This document shows positions 28,408 through 37,871 of a stretch of 64,000 bases of DNA, piece by piece. Every line of letters begins with the position of its first letter. The stretch's first letter is position 1. A program made the translations under genes and the position numbers. The notes under the pieces were generated by a model, which saw nothing but the letters and a program-made list of their open reading frames with translations, was not told the origin of the DNA and ran no database searches. Source of the DNA: Prosthecobacter sp. (GTDB lineage Bacteria; Verrucomicrobiota; Verrucomicrobiia; Verrucomicrobiales; Verrucomicrobiaceae); the NCBI RefSeq assembly GCF_029946185.1, contig NZ_JAQSEA010000279.1, positions 52,372 to 116,371 on the forward strand. The letters are read 5' to 3'.

Positions 28408-29952
28408 CTACTCCAGCCGCTTCAGACTGCCGATGCGGTAGGCACCTTCGAGCAGGCGCATGTTGTCGCGTTCCGCATTGAAGGTGTCGAGATAGATGAT
28501 GTGCGGAAAGTCATTGAGTTCGATGACGTGCACGGCGTCCTTCGCGCTCTTGAAGGCATCCGCCAGATCGTTGAGGTCGTTGATGGCCTTGCCGTTCACC
28601 TTGTTGACCACCTGTCCGCCGAGCTTTTCGTAACCCTGCGCGCTGGGAGTGGGCAGCACGAGGCTGAGGAACACGAGCTTCTTGCGGCCGTCCTCCTCAT
28701 ACTTTTCAGGATGCGAGGCGACGTGTGAGAGCCGCAGGATGGCACCTCCGCGCTGCTCCTCGCCAAAGGCGTCCAGGTAGGGGCTTGAAAGCTCCTGAAA
28801 CAGCAGCCCGCCCATCAGCACGTAGCGCGGGCCTTTGTCGAACAGGTAGGGCAGCACGAGGTAGTCGTCCGGCTTGCGGCGGGTGAGCTCTCCAGTCAGC
28901 GTGACTTCCTTGCCGTCTCGAATCACTTTGATCTCGACCTTGTCACCCACATAGGCACGACCGCGTACGAGATGGCTGGAGCTGAGCGCGCCGAACTGCG
29001 GGTCCTTGTAGTCACCGCGTGAATCGATGGCGAAGCCATTGATGGCTATCAGGATGTCTCCCTTTTTCATGCCGGATTTCTCAGCGGAGCCGCCTTTCAT
29101 GACCAGGCTGATGAGCACGCCCGGCGCATCAGGCTTGAGCCCGAGGTATTCGCGGTACTGTTCGTCCAAGGTGGACTGCAGTTCCATGCCGAGGCTGGGG
29201 AAGCCTCCATAGCTGCCGTCCGCCACATCCTTCAAAAAGTGCTCGATGATCGGTGCGGGCAGAATGGTGGTGACCTGGTTCTTCGAGTCATAGCTCAGCA
29301 GCAGGCCGACGAGCTTGCCGTTTTTGACCACCGGCAGGGTGAAGCTGTTCGCCTCGCTGCGCACAATGTTGTTGGCCTCATAGACCAGAAAGCCCGAGCC
29401 TTCGACATTGTAGCGGCGCGTGAGCACCTTGCCGATCTTCAGCTCGCTTTTGATCAGCTCGCCCACACGTCCCGTCTGCAAAATATCCACCGTGTCTCCA
29501 ATGCGTGCGCTGGTGTCCACCGCCATCGGTTTGAGTCCGGCAAAAAAGGCCTTCTGCCTGTCTGAAGGCACCGACTCCAGCAACGCCAGGTTGGCTTCAT
29601 AATCCACTGCCACCACTTTGGCCGGGATCTTCTGGCCTTTCTCCGGCAGCTCGAGCTCAATGTAAGTGGAGTCCGCCACCATCTGCCCGGTGACCAGCAC
29701 CCGGTTGCCAGCAAGCACCACGCCCAGGCCACGCCGGCTTGAGGGAGACTCCTTCTGCCAGGGCAGATGCAGGCTGAAAGGCTGGGAAGTCGCGTTCACC
29801 CGCACCAGCGAGTTGTTTTGCACCACCTGCAGCGCGACGGCGGGACCTTCGGTCACAGCGACTGCGCGTTGCTTTTTGGGGGCATCAGGTGTCTGCGCTG
29901 GCAGAGTGGCTGCACCGAGTACGAGGAAAAGAGAAATCTGGGAAAGCTTCAT
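28408..29952 (-). CDS. HtrA-like pseudoprotease with PDZ domains
   Basis: This encodes 514 residues with a signal peptide (1-19). It aligns by eye with the trypsin-like HtrA protein encoded just upstream, but the triad is broken: the His position is Gln90 (RVLVTGQMV where the partner has LTNAHVV), the Asp position is Asn121 (EANLALLE), and GNSGGP is replaced by ANSFTL, leaving only Ser203. A PDZ domain (about 270-370) with PGVLISLVMKGGSAEKSGMKKGDIL and a second PDZ-like C-terminal region are intact. It probably binds but does not cleave, perhaps as a partner of the active protease. Gap to the upstream gene is 41 bp. Confidence 0.85.
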   Translation of the reverse strand: MKLSQISLFLVLGAATLPAQTPDAPKKQRAVAVTEGPAVALQVVQNNSLVRVNATSQPFSLHLPWQKESPSSRRGLGVVLAGNRVLVTGQMVADSTYIELELPEKGQKIPAKVVAVDYEANLALLESVPSDRQKAFFAGLKPMAVDTSARIGDTVDILQTGRVGELIKSELKIGKVLTRRYNVEGSGFLVYEANNIVRSEANSFTLPVVKNGKLVGLLLSYDSKNQVTTILPAPIIEHFLKDVADGSYGGFPSLGMELQSTLDEQYREYLGLKPDAPGVLISLVMKGGSAEKSGMKKGDILIAINGFAIDSRGDYKDPQFGALSSSHLVRGRAYVGDKVEIKVIRDGKEVTLTGELTRRKPDDYLVLPYLFDKGPRYVLMGGLLFQELSSPYLDAFGEEQRGGAILRLSHVASHPEKYEEDGRKKLVFLSLVLPTPSAQGYEKLGGQVVNKVNGKAINDLNDLADAFKSAKDAVHVIELNDFPHIIYLDTFNAERDNMRLLEGAYRIGSLKRLE

Positions 29953-29993
29953 GGATGCGTCGAGGCTGAAAGGTTCAAAGTCGGATCGTGCGG

Positions 29994-31496
29994 CTATTCA
30001 TCGCCAAGGTAGGAGTCTTCCAAGATGTTGTAGGTCGCCATGATGCGTTTATGCGCGTCTTCGGCGAGCTCACGCTTGAGCACCAGCGGGCGGTTTTTTT
30101 CCAGCAGCACGATCTCGATGAACGGTTTGTCCTTTTTGGCCAGCGCGGTCTGCACATCCTTGAGTGATTTGATTTTCACACCATTGATTTCATCGACGAT
30201 GCTGTGCGCATACGGAGTGATCCAGGTGTTCACTTCATCTGGCAGCACGTTCGTCAGCACCACGGGCTCAGGCCGCTCCACGTAGAGCTTGTCGGTCAGG
30301 AAGTTGTCGAAGACGTAGTTTACCGTGTCGTCGCGCATTTGATGCGCGTCCATCAGGTTGCGGTCCAGCGGCTGAAACACGAGACCGGCGTTGACGATGT
30401 AGCGCGGACGCTGGTTGTACTGCGCACCGAGGCGGACGTAGGGATCAAAACGTTTCAGCGTCACGGTGGTTTCCAGCTTTTTGCCGTTGCGCATGTACTT
30501 CAGCTTGATCGTGTCGCCGGCGAACTTGCGCTCGACGATTTCATTCATGTCCATCAGTTCGCCTTCGAAGCGCACGAGGCCGTTGTTCATCACCGGATTG
30601 TCATCAATGCTCAAAATGACGTCGCCGATTTTCAGCAGATCGCCCACGCTGCCCTGGGGCTCCACGTCTCCGACCATCACGCCCACGCCTTCGCCCTGGG
30701 TGCCGAGCGCCTTGGCCTGCGCTGGATTTTCAATGGGAAAATCGCTCGCCGCGAGATCCACATAATGGTCGTAGCGGCCGTCTTCAATATCCTTGAGGAA
30801 GCGCTTGATCACCGGGACCGGGATCATGTAGCCGACGTTCTGCGCCACACGCCCGCTGAAGCCCTGGAAGGCCACGCCGACGACTTTGCCCTCCTGCATC
30901 ACCGGACCGCCGGAGTTGCCGGGATTGATCGCCGCATCCACCTGAATCGCGAGATGGGAGTCCACGCTCGTATGGCTGTAAGGCCGGAAGTCAATGCGTG
31001 ACACCACGCCGCGCGTCACGGAGATGCGATCACCGCCGATAGGATAACCGATCGCGATCACTTCGGTGTTGAGCTGCGGAATGCCGCCGAAGTCCAGCGG
31101 CTTGAGCTTGTCAAAGTGGCTGCCGTCCTCGGCCTCGATCAGCGCCAGGTCACAATCATGCGCGATGTGGACAATCTTGGCCGGATGCGGCTCGGGATCG
31201 TTGGTGGTGCGGATCAGAATGCGCGTGGCATTGCTGACGACGTGCGCATTGGTCAGAAAACGGTTTTTGCCAATGAGGAATCCGGTGCCGCTGCCACCAC
31301 TGGGCTGCCCGGCGTTCCACGGCTCACGGTAATCGGGGACCAGCACCGAAACATCAATGTTCACGATGCCTTCCCATGCGCCTGATTTCACATCGATGGC
31401 CTGAGTCGCCGGGGGCGGTGCCATGGCGGGTTGCGCGCAGAGGGCAGAAGGAAGCAGAGCCAGGGCGAAAAGTGACAGAAGCGGTCGGGTGTTCAT
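29994..31496 (-). CDS. Exported HtrA/Deg-type serine protease
   Basis: This encodes 500 residues with a signal peptide (1-21). The trypsin-like domain has a complete triad: His85 (LTNAHVVS), Asp116 (AHDCDLALIE), Ser195 (NPGNSGGPVM). One PDZ domain follows (about 275-355), then a long C-terminal region ending in a second PDZ-like segment (WITPYAHSIVDEINGVKIKSL). The architecture resembles Deg proteases with an extended C-terminus, such as plant Deg9, more than DegP. It is expected to degrade or refold periplasmic proteins. It is first of a two-gene unit with the pseudoprotease. Confidence 0.9.
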   Translation of the reverse strand: MNTRPLLSLFALALLPSALCAQPAMAPPPATQAIDVKSGAWEGIVNIDVSVLVPDYREPWNAGQPSGGSGTGFLIGKNRFLTNAHVVSNATRILIRTTNDPEPHPAKIVHIAHDCDLALIEAEDGSHFDKLKPLDFGGIPQLNTEVIAIGYPIGGDRISVTRGVVSRIDFRPYSHTSVDSHLAIQVDAAINPGNSGGPVMQEGKVVGVAFQGFSGRVAQNVGYMIPVPVIKRFLKDIEDGRYDHYVDLAASDFPIENPAQAKALGTQGEGVGVMVGDVEPQGSVGDLLKIGDVILSIDDNPVMNNGLVRFEGELMDMNEIVERKFAGDTIKLKYMRNGKKLETTVTLKRFDPYVRLGAQYNQRPRYIVNAGLVFQPLDRNLMDAHQMRDDTVNYVFDNFLTDKLYVERPEPVVLTNVLPDEVNTWITPYAHSIVDEINGVKIKSLKDVQTALAKKDKPFIEIVLLEKNRPLVLKRELAEDAHKRIMATYNILEDSYLGDE

Positions 31497-31583
31497 TCGG
31501 GTGACGTGAAGTCACAAACATACGCTCCCCCGCCGCTTCTAACACAAGTTTGCTGAAGAAATAATCTCAGCGCAAAACAGCGC

Positions 31584-33236
31584 CTATTTTTTCCCGGCGT
31601 TTTTCTTAGCCTCGTTGAGCTTCTTGAGGTCTTCCACACGCTTGGCATTCTGCGCCTCGAAGCTGTTCGGATTGGCCGGGTCCGTGATCATCGGAAAATC
31701 ATCCGTACGGAATGGCGTCACCGGCAGGCCTTCAGCGGAATACACATTGCAGATAGGATTGTCCGCCCAAGCATAACGCACGGCCACGGGCTTGGCGACG
31801 CCTGCGGCGCTCACTTCGATCTGGTTCGTGCCTTTCTTCGAGCCGCCAATGATGCTGGCCTTCGCCCACACCCACTTCTTGTCTTCACCGCAGATCGCGA
31901 AGCCTTTGACCTCATCCGTATCCACCGTGCGCAGGCCTTGCGGGGTGTAGTCGAAAGTCAGCAGCGCTTTGCCGCCGTCAAACTTCGCGTCTTTGAGCTC
32001 AGGACTGCGATAAGGCAGCTTCTGATCGTAATCCTTCACCAAAGCCCAGCGCGCAAGGCGCTCCGCCACGTCGCGCTTGTTCTTCGGATGGATGTCGTTC
32101 GCTTCACCGAGATCAGTAATCACGCACTCGCCCGTGTGCGGCAGCTTGCCAATTGTACGCGTTTGCGCTTCGCGCAGCTCGGCCCAGTCGCTCTCCACGG
32201 GCTCCGTCTGGTAGGGCTTGAAGTCGGCCAGCTGCACCCAGTAGAAGGGGAAATCACCCTGCTTCCATTCTTTGCGCCAATGCTCGATCATGAAGGGAAA
32301 CAGCTCGCCATACTCCTTCGCACGGCTGGCGTTCGACTCGCCCTGGTACCAGATCACGCCCTTGATGCCATAACCTATCGTTGGATGCAGCACGCCCGCA
32401 TACAGATTCCCCGGACGATGTTGGCCGGCCATGGGATTCTGCGGCGCACGCGGTGCCTGAGCGGTGAACATTTTCCCCGCCTTGGTGGCTTCCGTACGTG
32501 CCTTGGCCCATGCGCCCACTTTCGTTTTGTGATCGGCCACCTGCTTCTCGAAAGCTTCCTGCGTGAAGGTGGACTCCGTCTGCTTCCACCGGGCGATGAT
32601 CGCGGCAAAGCGCGGGTCCTTCTCCAGCAAATCACGCTTCACCCAGGCTTCGCAGGCACTGCCGCCCCAGGCGTTGTCAATCAGACCCACCGGCACGCCG
32701 AGCATCTCATGCAGCACACGGCCAAAATGATAACCCACGGCGGTGAACACCCCCGCATTGGTCGGGCTGCACTCCTCCCACTGACCCTTGAAATCGTCCT
32801 GGATTTCCTGCGTGCCGACCTGCGGCACCGAGATGAGGCGAATTTGCGGATACTTCGCCTGCGCGATGTCCAGATCCGCATCCCAGGTGCTGGAAAGATT
32901 GAATCCCATGTTCGACTGCCCCGAGCAAATCCACACTTCGCCCACCAGCACATTTTTCAGTTCCTTGCTGCTGCTGCCCTTGATCGTGATCGTCGCAGGC
33001 TTCGCATTCGCCGGCACCGCATCCAGCTTCACCGTCCACTTGCCATCCGCTCCAGCCTTGGCGGTCTTGGTCTGACCCGCGAACTTCACCGTCACCTCCG
33101 TGCCCGGCGTATCCCAGCCCCACACCGGATTCGCCTGCTTCTGCTGCAGCACCATGTTATCGCCAATGATGGCCGGGAGTTTCAATTCCGCACGGGCGGA
33201 GACAGCAAGGAGCGTGAGGAGGCAGAGAATGCGCAT
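31584..33236 (-). CDS. Exported sialate O-acetylesterase family protein
   Basis: This encodes 550 residues from the ATG at 33236, where a signal peptide begins (MRILCLLTLLAVSARA); an upstream GTG-type extension is unlikely. The SGNH-type esterase has the nucleophile block WICSGQSNMGF and GVIWYQGESNASRA, with a putative Asp/His pair near LGEANDIHPKNK. Family members remove O-acetyl groups from sialic acids or plant polysaccharides. It fits the window's other exported esterases and the sialidase-like fusion. Confidence 0.9.
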   Translation of the reverse strand: MRILCLLTLLAVSARAELKLPAIIGDNMVLQQKQANPVWGWDTPGTEVTVKFAGQTKTAKAGADGKWTVKLDAVPANAKPATITIKGSSSKELKNVLVGEVWICSGQSNMGFNLSSTWDADLDIAQAKYPQIRLISVPQVGTQEIQDDFKGQWEECSPTNAGVFTAVGYHFGRVLHEMLGVPVGLIDNAWGGSACEAWVKRDLLEKDPRFAAIIARWKQTESTFTQEAFEKQVADHKTKVGAWAKARTEATKAGKMFTAQAPRAPQNPMAGQHRPGNLYAGVLHPTIGYGIKGVIWYQGESNASRAKEYGELFPFMIEHWRKEWKQGDFPFYWVQLADFKPYQTEPVESDWAELREAQTRTIGKLPHTGECVITDLGEANDIHPKNKRDVAERLARWALVKDYDQKLPYRSPELKDAKFDGGKALLTFDYTPQGLRTVDTDEVKGFAICGEDKKWVWAKASIIGGSKKGTNQIEVSAAGVAKPVAVRYAWADNPICNVYSAEGLPVTPFRTDDFPMITDPANPNSFEAQNAKRVEDLKKLNEAKKNAGKK

Positions 33237-33344
33237 GAGTTTGGAAAAAAGCTGGATGCTGGGAACGCTGCGTGAAGGCAAATCATTGCAGCAGGTTGCA
33301 AGGATTGTGCTGCGGACTGCCGCCACTGTGTGCTAGCTTTTCGC

Positions 33345-34916
33345 GTGATTCGTTTCGTCCTCGCCGCCGCACTTCTGTTCTCCCTCGCCGCCTGCGGCAA
33401 GTCAAGGCCGCGTGCAGACCTCGTCTTCATCAATGGCGCGGAGCCGGAGAGCATCGATCCACACATCGTCACCGACCAAGTCGGCATGCGCATCGCCTCG
33501 GCTTTGTTCGAAGGCCTCTGCCGCATTGATGAGGCAGGGAAGCCCCAGCCCGGCATGGCAGAGCGCTGGGAGATGACGCCGGACCGCAAGACCTACACCT
33601 TCCACCTGCGCCCAAACACCACATGGAGCGACGGCGCACCCCTCACCACCCAGGACTTCCTCTACTCCTGGAAGCGCGTACTCACCCCCGAGTTCGGTGC
33701 CGACTATGCCAGCCAGCTCTATGTCATCAAAAACGCCCGGGCCTTTCACGAAGGCACGCTCAAGGACTTCGCGCAGGTCGGTGTCACAGCGCTGGATGAC
33801 CGCACCCTCCGCGTCGAGCTCGAAAATCCCACGCCTTACTTCATCGACCTCTGCGCCTTCACTGCGTTCTACCCCGTGCCGCAGCGCATCATTGAAAAGC
33901 ACGGCACCGCATGGATCAAGCCGGGCTCCCTGATCGGCAATGGCTCCTACACACTCGAAGACTGGCTGCTGGACGACCGCATCGTACTGCGCCGCAATGA
34001 GCGCTACTGGGACGCCGCCAACGTGCCGATGAAGAGCATCGAAATCCTGCCCATCTCGGAGCCGAACACCGCCATCAATTACTTCCTCACCGGCCAGGCA
34101 GATCTCATCATGGACAAGGGCATGGTCCCCACCTCCCTCACGGTCAAACTCAAGCAGCAGTCCTACTTCCACACCGGCCCCTTCCTCGGCAGCTACTTCA
34201 CCCGCTTCAACGTCACCCGCGCCCCCTTTGACAATCCCAAGATCCGCCTCGCCTTCTCACTGGCGATTGATCGCAAGCGCATCACCGAAAAAATCACCCA
34301 GCTCGGCGAGCGCAACGCCTTCAGCCTCACCCCGCCCGGCACCGGCCAAAACTACCAGCCTCCACCCGGCCCCGAGTTCGATCCCGAACGCGCACGCAAG
34401 CTCCTCGCCGAAGCAGGTTATCCCGGCGGCAAAGGCTTCCCCCGCGTCGAATACCTCTACTTCCCCAAACCCGTCGAGCGCAACATCGCCGTCGAGTTGC
34501 AGGCCATGTGGCAGGAGCACCTCGGTGTCAGCGTTGATCTGGCCAAGCAGGAATGGAAGATCTACCTCGCTTCAATGAAGGAGAAAAACTACGCCCTCTG
34601 TCGCAGCAGTTGGGTGGGCGACTACAACGACCCCGGCACGTTCTTGGAAATGTTCCTCTCCGCCAGCGGCAACAACCGCACCGGCTGGGCCAACGCTGGA
34701 TACGATGAACTCATCGCAGCCGCCGCCCGCGAGCCCGATCTCAATCAGCGCAACACCCTCTTCCAGCAAGCCGAGAAACTCCTCGTCACCGACGAAGCTG
34801 TCATCCTCCCCATCTATCACTACGTCGGCGTACAGTTCTACCACGCCGACCGCCTCACCGGCGTGCAGGCAAACTTGATCGACGATCATCCCTTCCGCTG
34901 CATGCGGTGGAAGTAG
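33345..34916 (+). CDS. Oligopeptide-binding lipoprotein (SBP_bac_5 family)
   Basis: This encodes 523 residues from GTG 33345, chosen because it is followed directly by a lipoprotein signal (LLFSLAAC, lipobox LAAC); a GTG 15 bp upstream is the alternative. Family 5 solute-binding features are plain: INGAEPESIDPHIVTD, GMAERWEMTPDRKTYTFHLR, TWSDGAPLTTQDFLYSWKRV and a C-terminal RTGWANAGYDELI. It would capture peptides for an Opp-type ABC importer, but no permease or ATPase gene is adjacent, so it is an orphan. Confidence 0.92.
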   Translation: MIRFVLAAALLFSLAACGKSRPRADLVFINGAEPESIDPHIVTDQVGMRIASALFEGLCRIDEAGKPQPGMAERWEMTPDRKTYTFHLRPNTTWSDGAPLTTQDFLYSWKRVLTPEFGADYASQLYVIKNARAFHEGTLKDFAQVGVTALDDRTLRVELENPTPYFIDLCAFTAFYPVPQRIIEKHGTAWIKPGSLIGNGSYTLEDWLLDDRIVLRRNERYWDAANVPMKSIEILPISEPNTAINYFLTGQADLIMDKGMVPTSLTVKLKQQSYFHTGPFLGSYFTRFNVTRAPFDNPKIRLAFSLAIDRKRITEKITQLGERNAFSLTPPGTGQNYQPPPGPEFDPERARKLLAEAGYPGGKGFPRVEYLYFPKPVERNIAVELQAMWQEHLGVSVDLAKQEWKIYLASMKEKNYALCRSSWVGDYNDPGTFLEMFLSASGNNRTGWANAGYDELIAAAAREPDLNQRNTLFQQAEKLLVTDEAVILPIYHYVGVQFYHADRLTGVQANLIDDHPFRCMRWK

Positions 34917-34951
34917 TCCCGTCGCGTCGCAACTGAAGAAGTCTCAGATGT

Positions 34952-35305
34952 TTAAATGTGCAGCACCAATGAAGTGCGGCTCAGTTCCACATAGTCGCCT
35001 TGGGCCAGCATTTGCAGCAACCCCTGCCAGTTAGAATTCACCAACTGTTCAAGCTGCTTATTCGGAATGTTTCCAGTCGTGATAAACAGCAGCTTGGCAG
35101 GCTCGCCGTGCATGAGAAAGCTGTCCACGAAATCACGATCCTTGGTGACGACCACCCGCTGCTCGGCAGCAGCGATGCGGCGGATCTCACTGTCCGCAGT
35201 GAGATTGCGAGCGGGCAAATCAAGCGTATGCACGACGTCCGCGCCGAGCGCCCTCATCTTGTGCGCCAGCCGTCGCGGCAGTTGCGCATCCACGATGAAT
35301 TTCAT
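34952..35305 (-). CDS. DUF5615 PIN-like toxin candidate
   Basis: This encodes 117 residues. MKFIVDAQLPRRLAH opens the DUF5615 family, a PIN-like nuclease fold, with the acidic residues D6 and the VVVTKDRDFVD block. Such proteins pair with DUF433 antitoxins; here the DUF433 gene lies directly upstream and overlaps by 4 bp. A ribonuclease-type toxin role is the usual interpretation but not demonstrated for this group. Confidence 0.85.
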   Translation of the reverse strand: MKFIVDAQLPRRLAHKMRALGADVVHTLDLPARNLTADSEIRRIAAAEQRVVVTKDRDFVDSFLMHGEPAKLLFITTGNIPNKQLEQLVNSNWQGLLQMLAQGDYVELSRTSLVLHI

Positions 35306-35541
35306 GCCAGCACAGGTTCAATGCGCTTTGTACGTGTCACTTGCGCCGCCCAGGAAATAGCTGCCCGCAAATCATCCGCTTCCAAGTCCTCATAGTCGGC
35401 CAGAATTTCTTCGTTCGTCATGCCGCTGCTCAAGAGTTCGAGCACAAACTCCACCGGGTAGCGCAACCCACGAATGCACGGCTTGCCGTGACAGATGTCC
35501 GGTGAAGAGGTGATGCGAGGAAAAAGCTGGCGGTCACTCAT
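35302..35541 (-). CDS. DUF433 antitoxin-like protein
   Basis: This encodes 79 residues from the ATG at 35541. The DUF433 core is clear: PRITSSPDICHGKPCIRGLRYP, then VLELLSSGMTNEEILADY and LEADDLRAAISWA. The family folds as a small helix-turn-helix and is the usual partner of DUF5615 toxins. The stop overlaps the start of the toxin gene (ATGA), so the two are translated together. Confidence 0.88.
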   Translation of the reverse strand: MSDRQLFPRITSSPDICHGKPCIRGLRYPVEFVLELLSSGMTNEEILADYEDLEADDLRAAISWAAQVTRTKRIEPVLA

Positions 35542-35584
35542 GTGGCAAAGATTATCACAGACTGCCTTCTGCGACAACCAAAGC

Positions 35585-37141
35585 CTACTTCGCCACCCCC
35601 GCCACGGCGATGCCCAATTCCACCGTCGGTTCAGCCGGGTCCTTCATCGGCGGTTCCGTAGCCACTCCGTTGGCGGATTTCAGATCATTGCCCACGGACC
35701 AGATCAGACCGCGTGCGAGGCTGTATTGCAGCGGTGCACCCGTGTAGGGATCGACAGGCACATCGAGCAGGAAGTTAAAGGTGCGCAGTTGTTCGAGGGT
35801 GCCAGGCAGCATTTTCTTCTCGGCAATGCAGCGCCGCACCGCAAACAAGGTGATGATCAAATTCCCACGGGTGCGCGCAATCCCAAGCTCTGCGGGCAGA
35901 GAAGTGTAGGCCTTCATTCGCTGATGGTAGTACACCATCCCGGCGGCATTCGGCTGGTAGGAGGCTTCGGCGGCAGCGTCGTCTTTCAGCCGCACTTCAG
36001 CGGTGAGTACCAGCGGCGTCTCCACATCACTTTTGATCTGCCGGAACGCCGTGGCGAAATGCTGCAGGGTTTCATACGGTTTGAAAAACAAACGGCCTGG
36101 ACGTTGCAACTGTACACCGCCCGGCATGGTGTCGAGATTCTCGCCACTTTTCGGGCCGAGAATGAGCTTTTTCTCATGCACGTAAAACGCATTCATCGCG
36201 CCTTCCAGTACTTCCGTCGTGGGCTGGCAGACATTGAACTGGCGCTGAAACTGCCGCAGCGTGGCCTCCGGCAGACGGGTCTGTCGCAGCAGATCAGCCA
36301 GCGTCTGCGCGGCAAGTGTCTGCGCCTCCAGCGAGCGCTTGTAGCAGGACGGCCAGGCCCAGATCTGCTCCAGCCGCCAGCCGAGTTCAGCGAGATCGAT
36401 CGCCGCAGTAAACGCCTCTTCCTCATGCATGCGTCGGGAGAGGTAAGCCGCCTCCGCCTGCTTGAGTACCAGCGCCTGACGCCAGCGCGGGTCTTCGCAT
36501 GGGTCGGTGGCATGCCATGCCGCATGCGCGGAATGCCAGTCGGCGTCCTCCAGCAGATCACGCAGATTGTCGAGCGCCACACCGTTTGACTGCACGATGC
36601 GCGAGAGCGTGGGCGTGTCCCACAGCCACGGTGGTTTGCCAGCAAGCTCCGTATTCTCAAAGGGGACCAGCGCCTGCAAAAACTTGCGCAGCTTGTCAGG
36701 CGTCTGAATCGAAGTCGCCTGATCGACCGGCCGGTTCAAGAGCAGATCTTCGTCAAAGCCCGGAGCACGATCATCCACATACAGCCAGGCGATGAAGACC
36801 AAGGCCAGCAATCCCATGCTCAGGAGGGCCAGCGTGGACCATGAGGCATCACGCTCCACCACGCGCTTGGGCCGCGCCTTCGGCACGAGTCTGGAAGGCG
36901 GCGCGACAGGTGCCTTGGCAGCCTCCGTCGGCGTTTGCACCGGTGGCGCGGGCGCTGCCGCTGGCTTACGCGGCGGCGGGGCAGGGGCCTTCCTCTCCTC
37001 CACGTAGCGGGTCTTTTTCCCCGGCGGCGCATCCAGCCACTCCAGATCCAGTTCCCACGGGGACGCCCATGCACCACTCGACTCTCCGCTTCGTGCGGGC
37101 TTGTCGTCGGGTGTTTCTGGCGGCGTATGGGGCCGGATCAT
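35585..37141 (-). CDS. Single-pass membrane protein with proline-rich N-terminus
   Basis: This encodes 518 residues from the ATG at 37141; the frame extends further but through the methyltransferase gene. The N-terminal 100 residues are Pro/Ala/Lys-rich and disordered. One membrane helix follows (about 102-120, LALLSMGLLALVFIAWLYV), then a large helical domain. The end (VDVPVDPYTGAPLQYSL, GLIWSVGNDL) is the type seen at the C-terminus of many PVC membrane proteins that describe pseudopilin-like features. Function is not recognised. It may be the last gene of the polyketide operon, 64 bp after the methyltransferase. Confidence 0.7.
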   Translation of the reverse strand: MIRPHTPPETPDDKPARSGESSGAWASPWELDLEWLDAPPGKKTRYVEERKAPAPPPRKPAAAPAPPVQTPTEAAKAPVAPPSRLVPKARPKRVVERDASWSTLALLSMGLLALVFIAWLYVDDRAPGFDEDLLLNRPVDQATSIQTPDKLRKFLQALVPFENTELAGKPPWLWDTPTLSRIVQSNGVALDNLRDLLEDADWHSAHAAWHATDPCEDPRWRQALVLKQAEAAYLSRRMHEEEAFTAAIDLAELGWRLEQIWAWPSCYKRSLEAQTLAAQTLADLLRQTRLPEATLRQFQRQFNVCQPTTEVLEGAMNAFYVHEKKLILGPKSGENLDTMPGGVQLQRPGRLFFKPYETLQHFATAFRQIKSDVETPLVLTAEVRLKDDAAAEASYQPNAAGMVYYHQRMKAYTSLPAELGIARTRGNLIITLFAVRRCIAEKKMLPGTLEQLRTFNFLLDVPVDPYTGAPLQYSLARGLIWSVGNDLKSANGVATEPPMKDPAEPTVELGIAVAGVAK

Positions 37142-37205
37142 GTTGCCGCAGTATGAATGCACTCCTGCCCCACGGCAACGGGCGTCATGCCTCGCCGCCC
37201 GGTTC

Positions 37206-37853
37206 TTAGCGCCAGGCCATGAACCGATAGCCTCCCAGCGGGTGCTCATGCGCATACGCCTGCCATTCCTTGCCAAGTCCCAGCGCATCCCTCAATTCGT
37301 CACCGCGAAATCCCGCTCGAATGCTCGCCTGCATGTCATGCCGCTGCACATGATTGAGCTCCGCCAGCTCGCAAAACAATCTGCCGGAGATGCTGTGAAT
37401 CCACCGCCGCGCCGGCTCCGCCGCCACGATCAATCGCGTCATGGGGGACAGCCCCGAACCCAGCAGGTGCAGTTGTTCCGTGGTGAAATGATGCAGGAAC
37501 AAATTTGCGACCACGATCTCGGTTTCCGGCAGCGCCTGCGCCAGCACATCGCCACACGTCCAGTGCGCCGCCGCTGGCCAGTGTGCAGGCCTGGCTGCCA
37601 GATCAAAGGCATGCAGCGCCGCCACCGTGCAACACCCGGAGGCCAGCAGCCGCATGGACAGCGCCCCGTCTCCCGCACCCAGCTCCGTGATGCGCCAGCC
37701 GCTTTCCCGATGGCGGCGGATCATGCGCTCAATCCAGCGATGATTGCCCATGATGCCGTTGACCTGCAGCATTTCCTCACGCGCACGGATGGCGTCGGGG
37801 TCGTCCTGCGGCAGCGTGTCGAGCAATTCGGGCTGGAGGATACGCTCTTGCAT
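37206..37853 (-). CDS. Class I SAM-dependent methyltransferase
   Basis: This encodes 215 residues. SAM-binding motif I is ITELGAGDGALSMRLL, with an acidic end of strand two (HAFDLA) and motif IV-like VVANLFLHHF. The short conserved NHRWIERMIRRH precedes it. It starts 18 bp after the ketosynthase gene in the type III polyketide operon, so methylation of the polyketide ring or a quinone precursor is the likely role. Its substrate is inferred from context only. Confidence 0.85.
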   Translation of the reverse strand: MQERILQPELLDTLPQDDPDAIRAREEMLQVNGIMGNHRWIERMIRRHRESGWRITELGAGDGALSMRLLASGCCTVAALHAFDLAARPAHWPAAAHWTCGDVLAQALPETEIVVANLFLHHFTTEQLHLLGSGLSPMTRLIVAAEPARRWIHSISGRLFCELAELNHVQRHDMQASIRAGFRGDELRDALGLGKEWQAYAHEHPLGGYRFMAWR

Positions 37854-37871
37854 TATTTCAATCCGTTGAGG

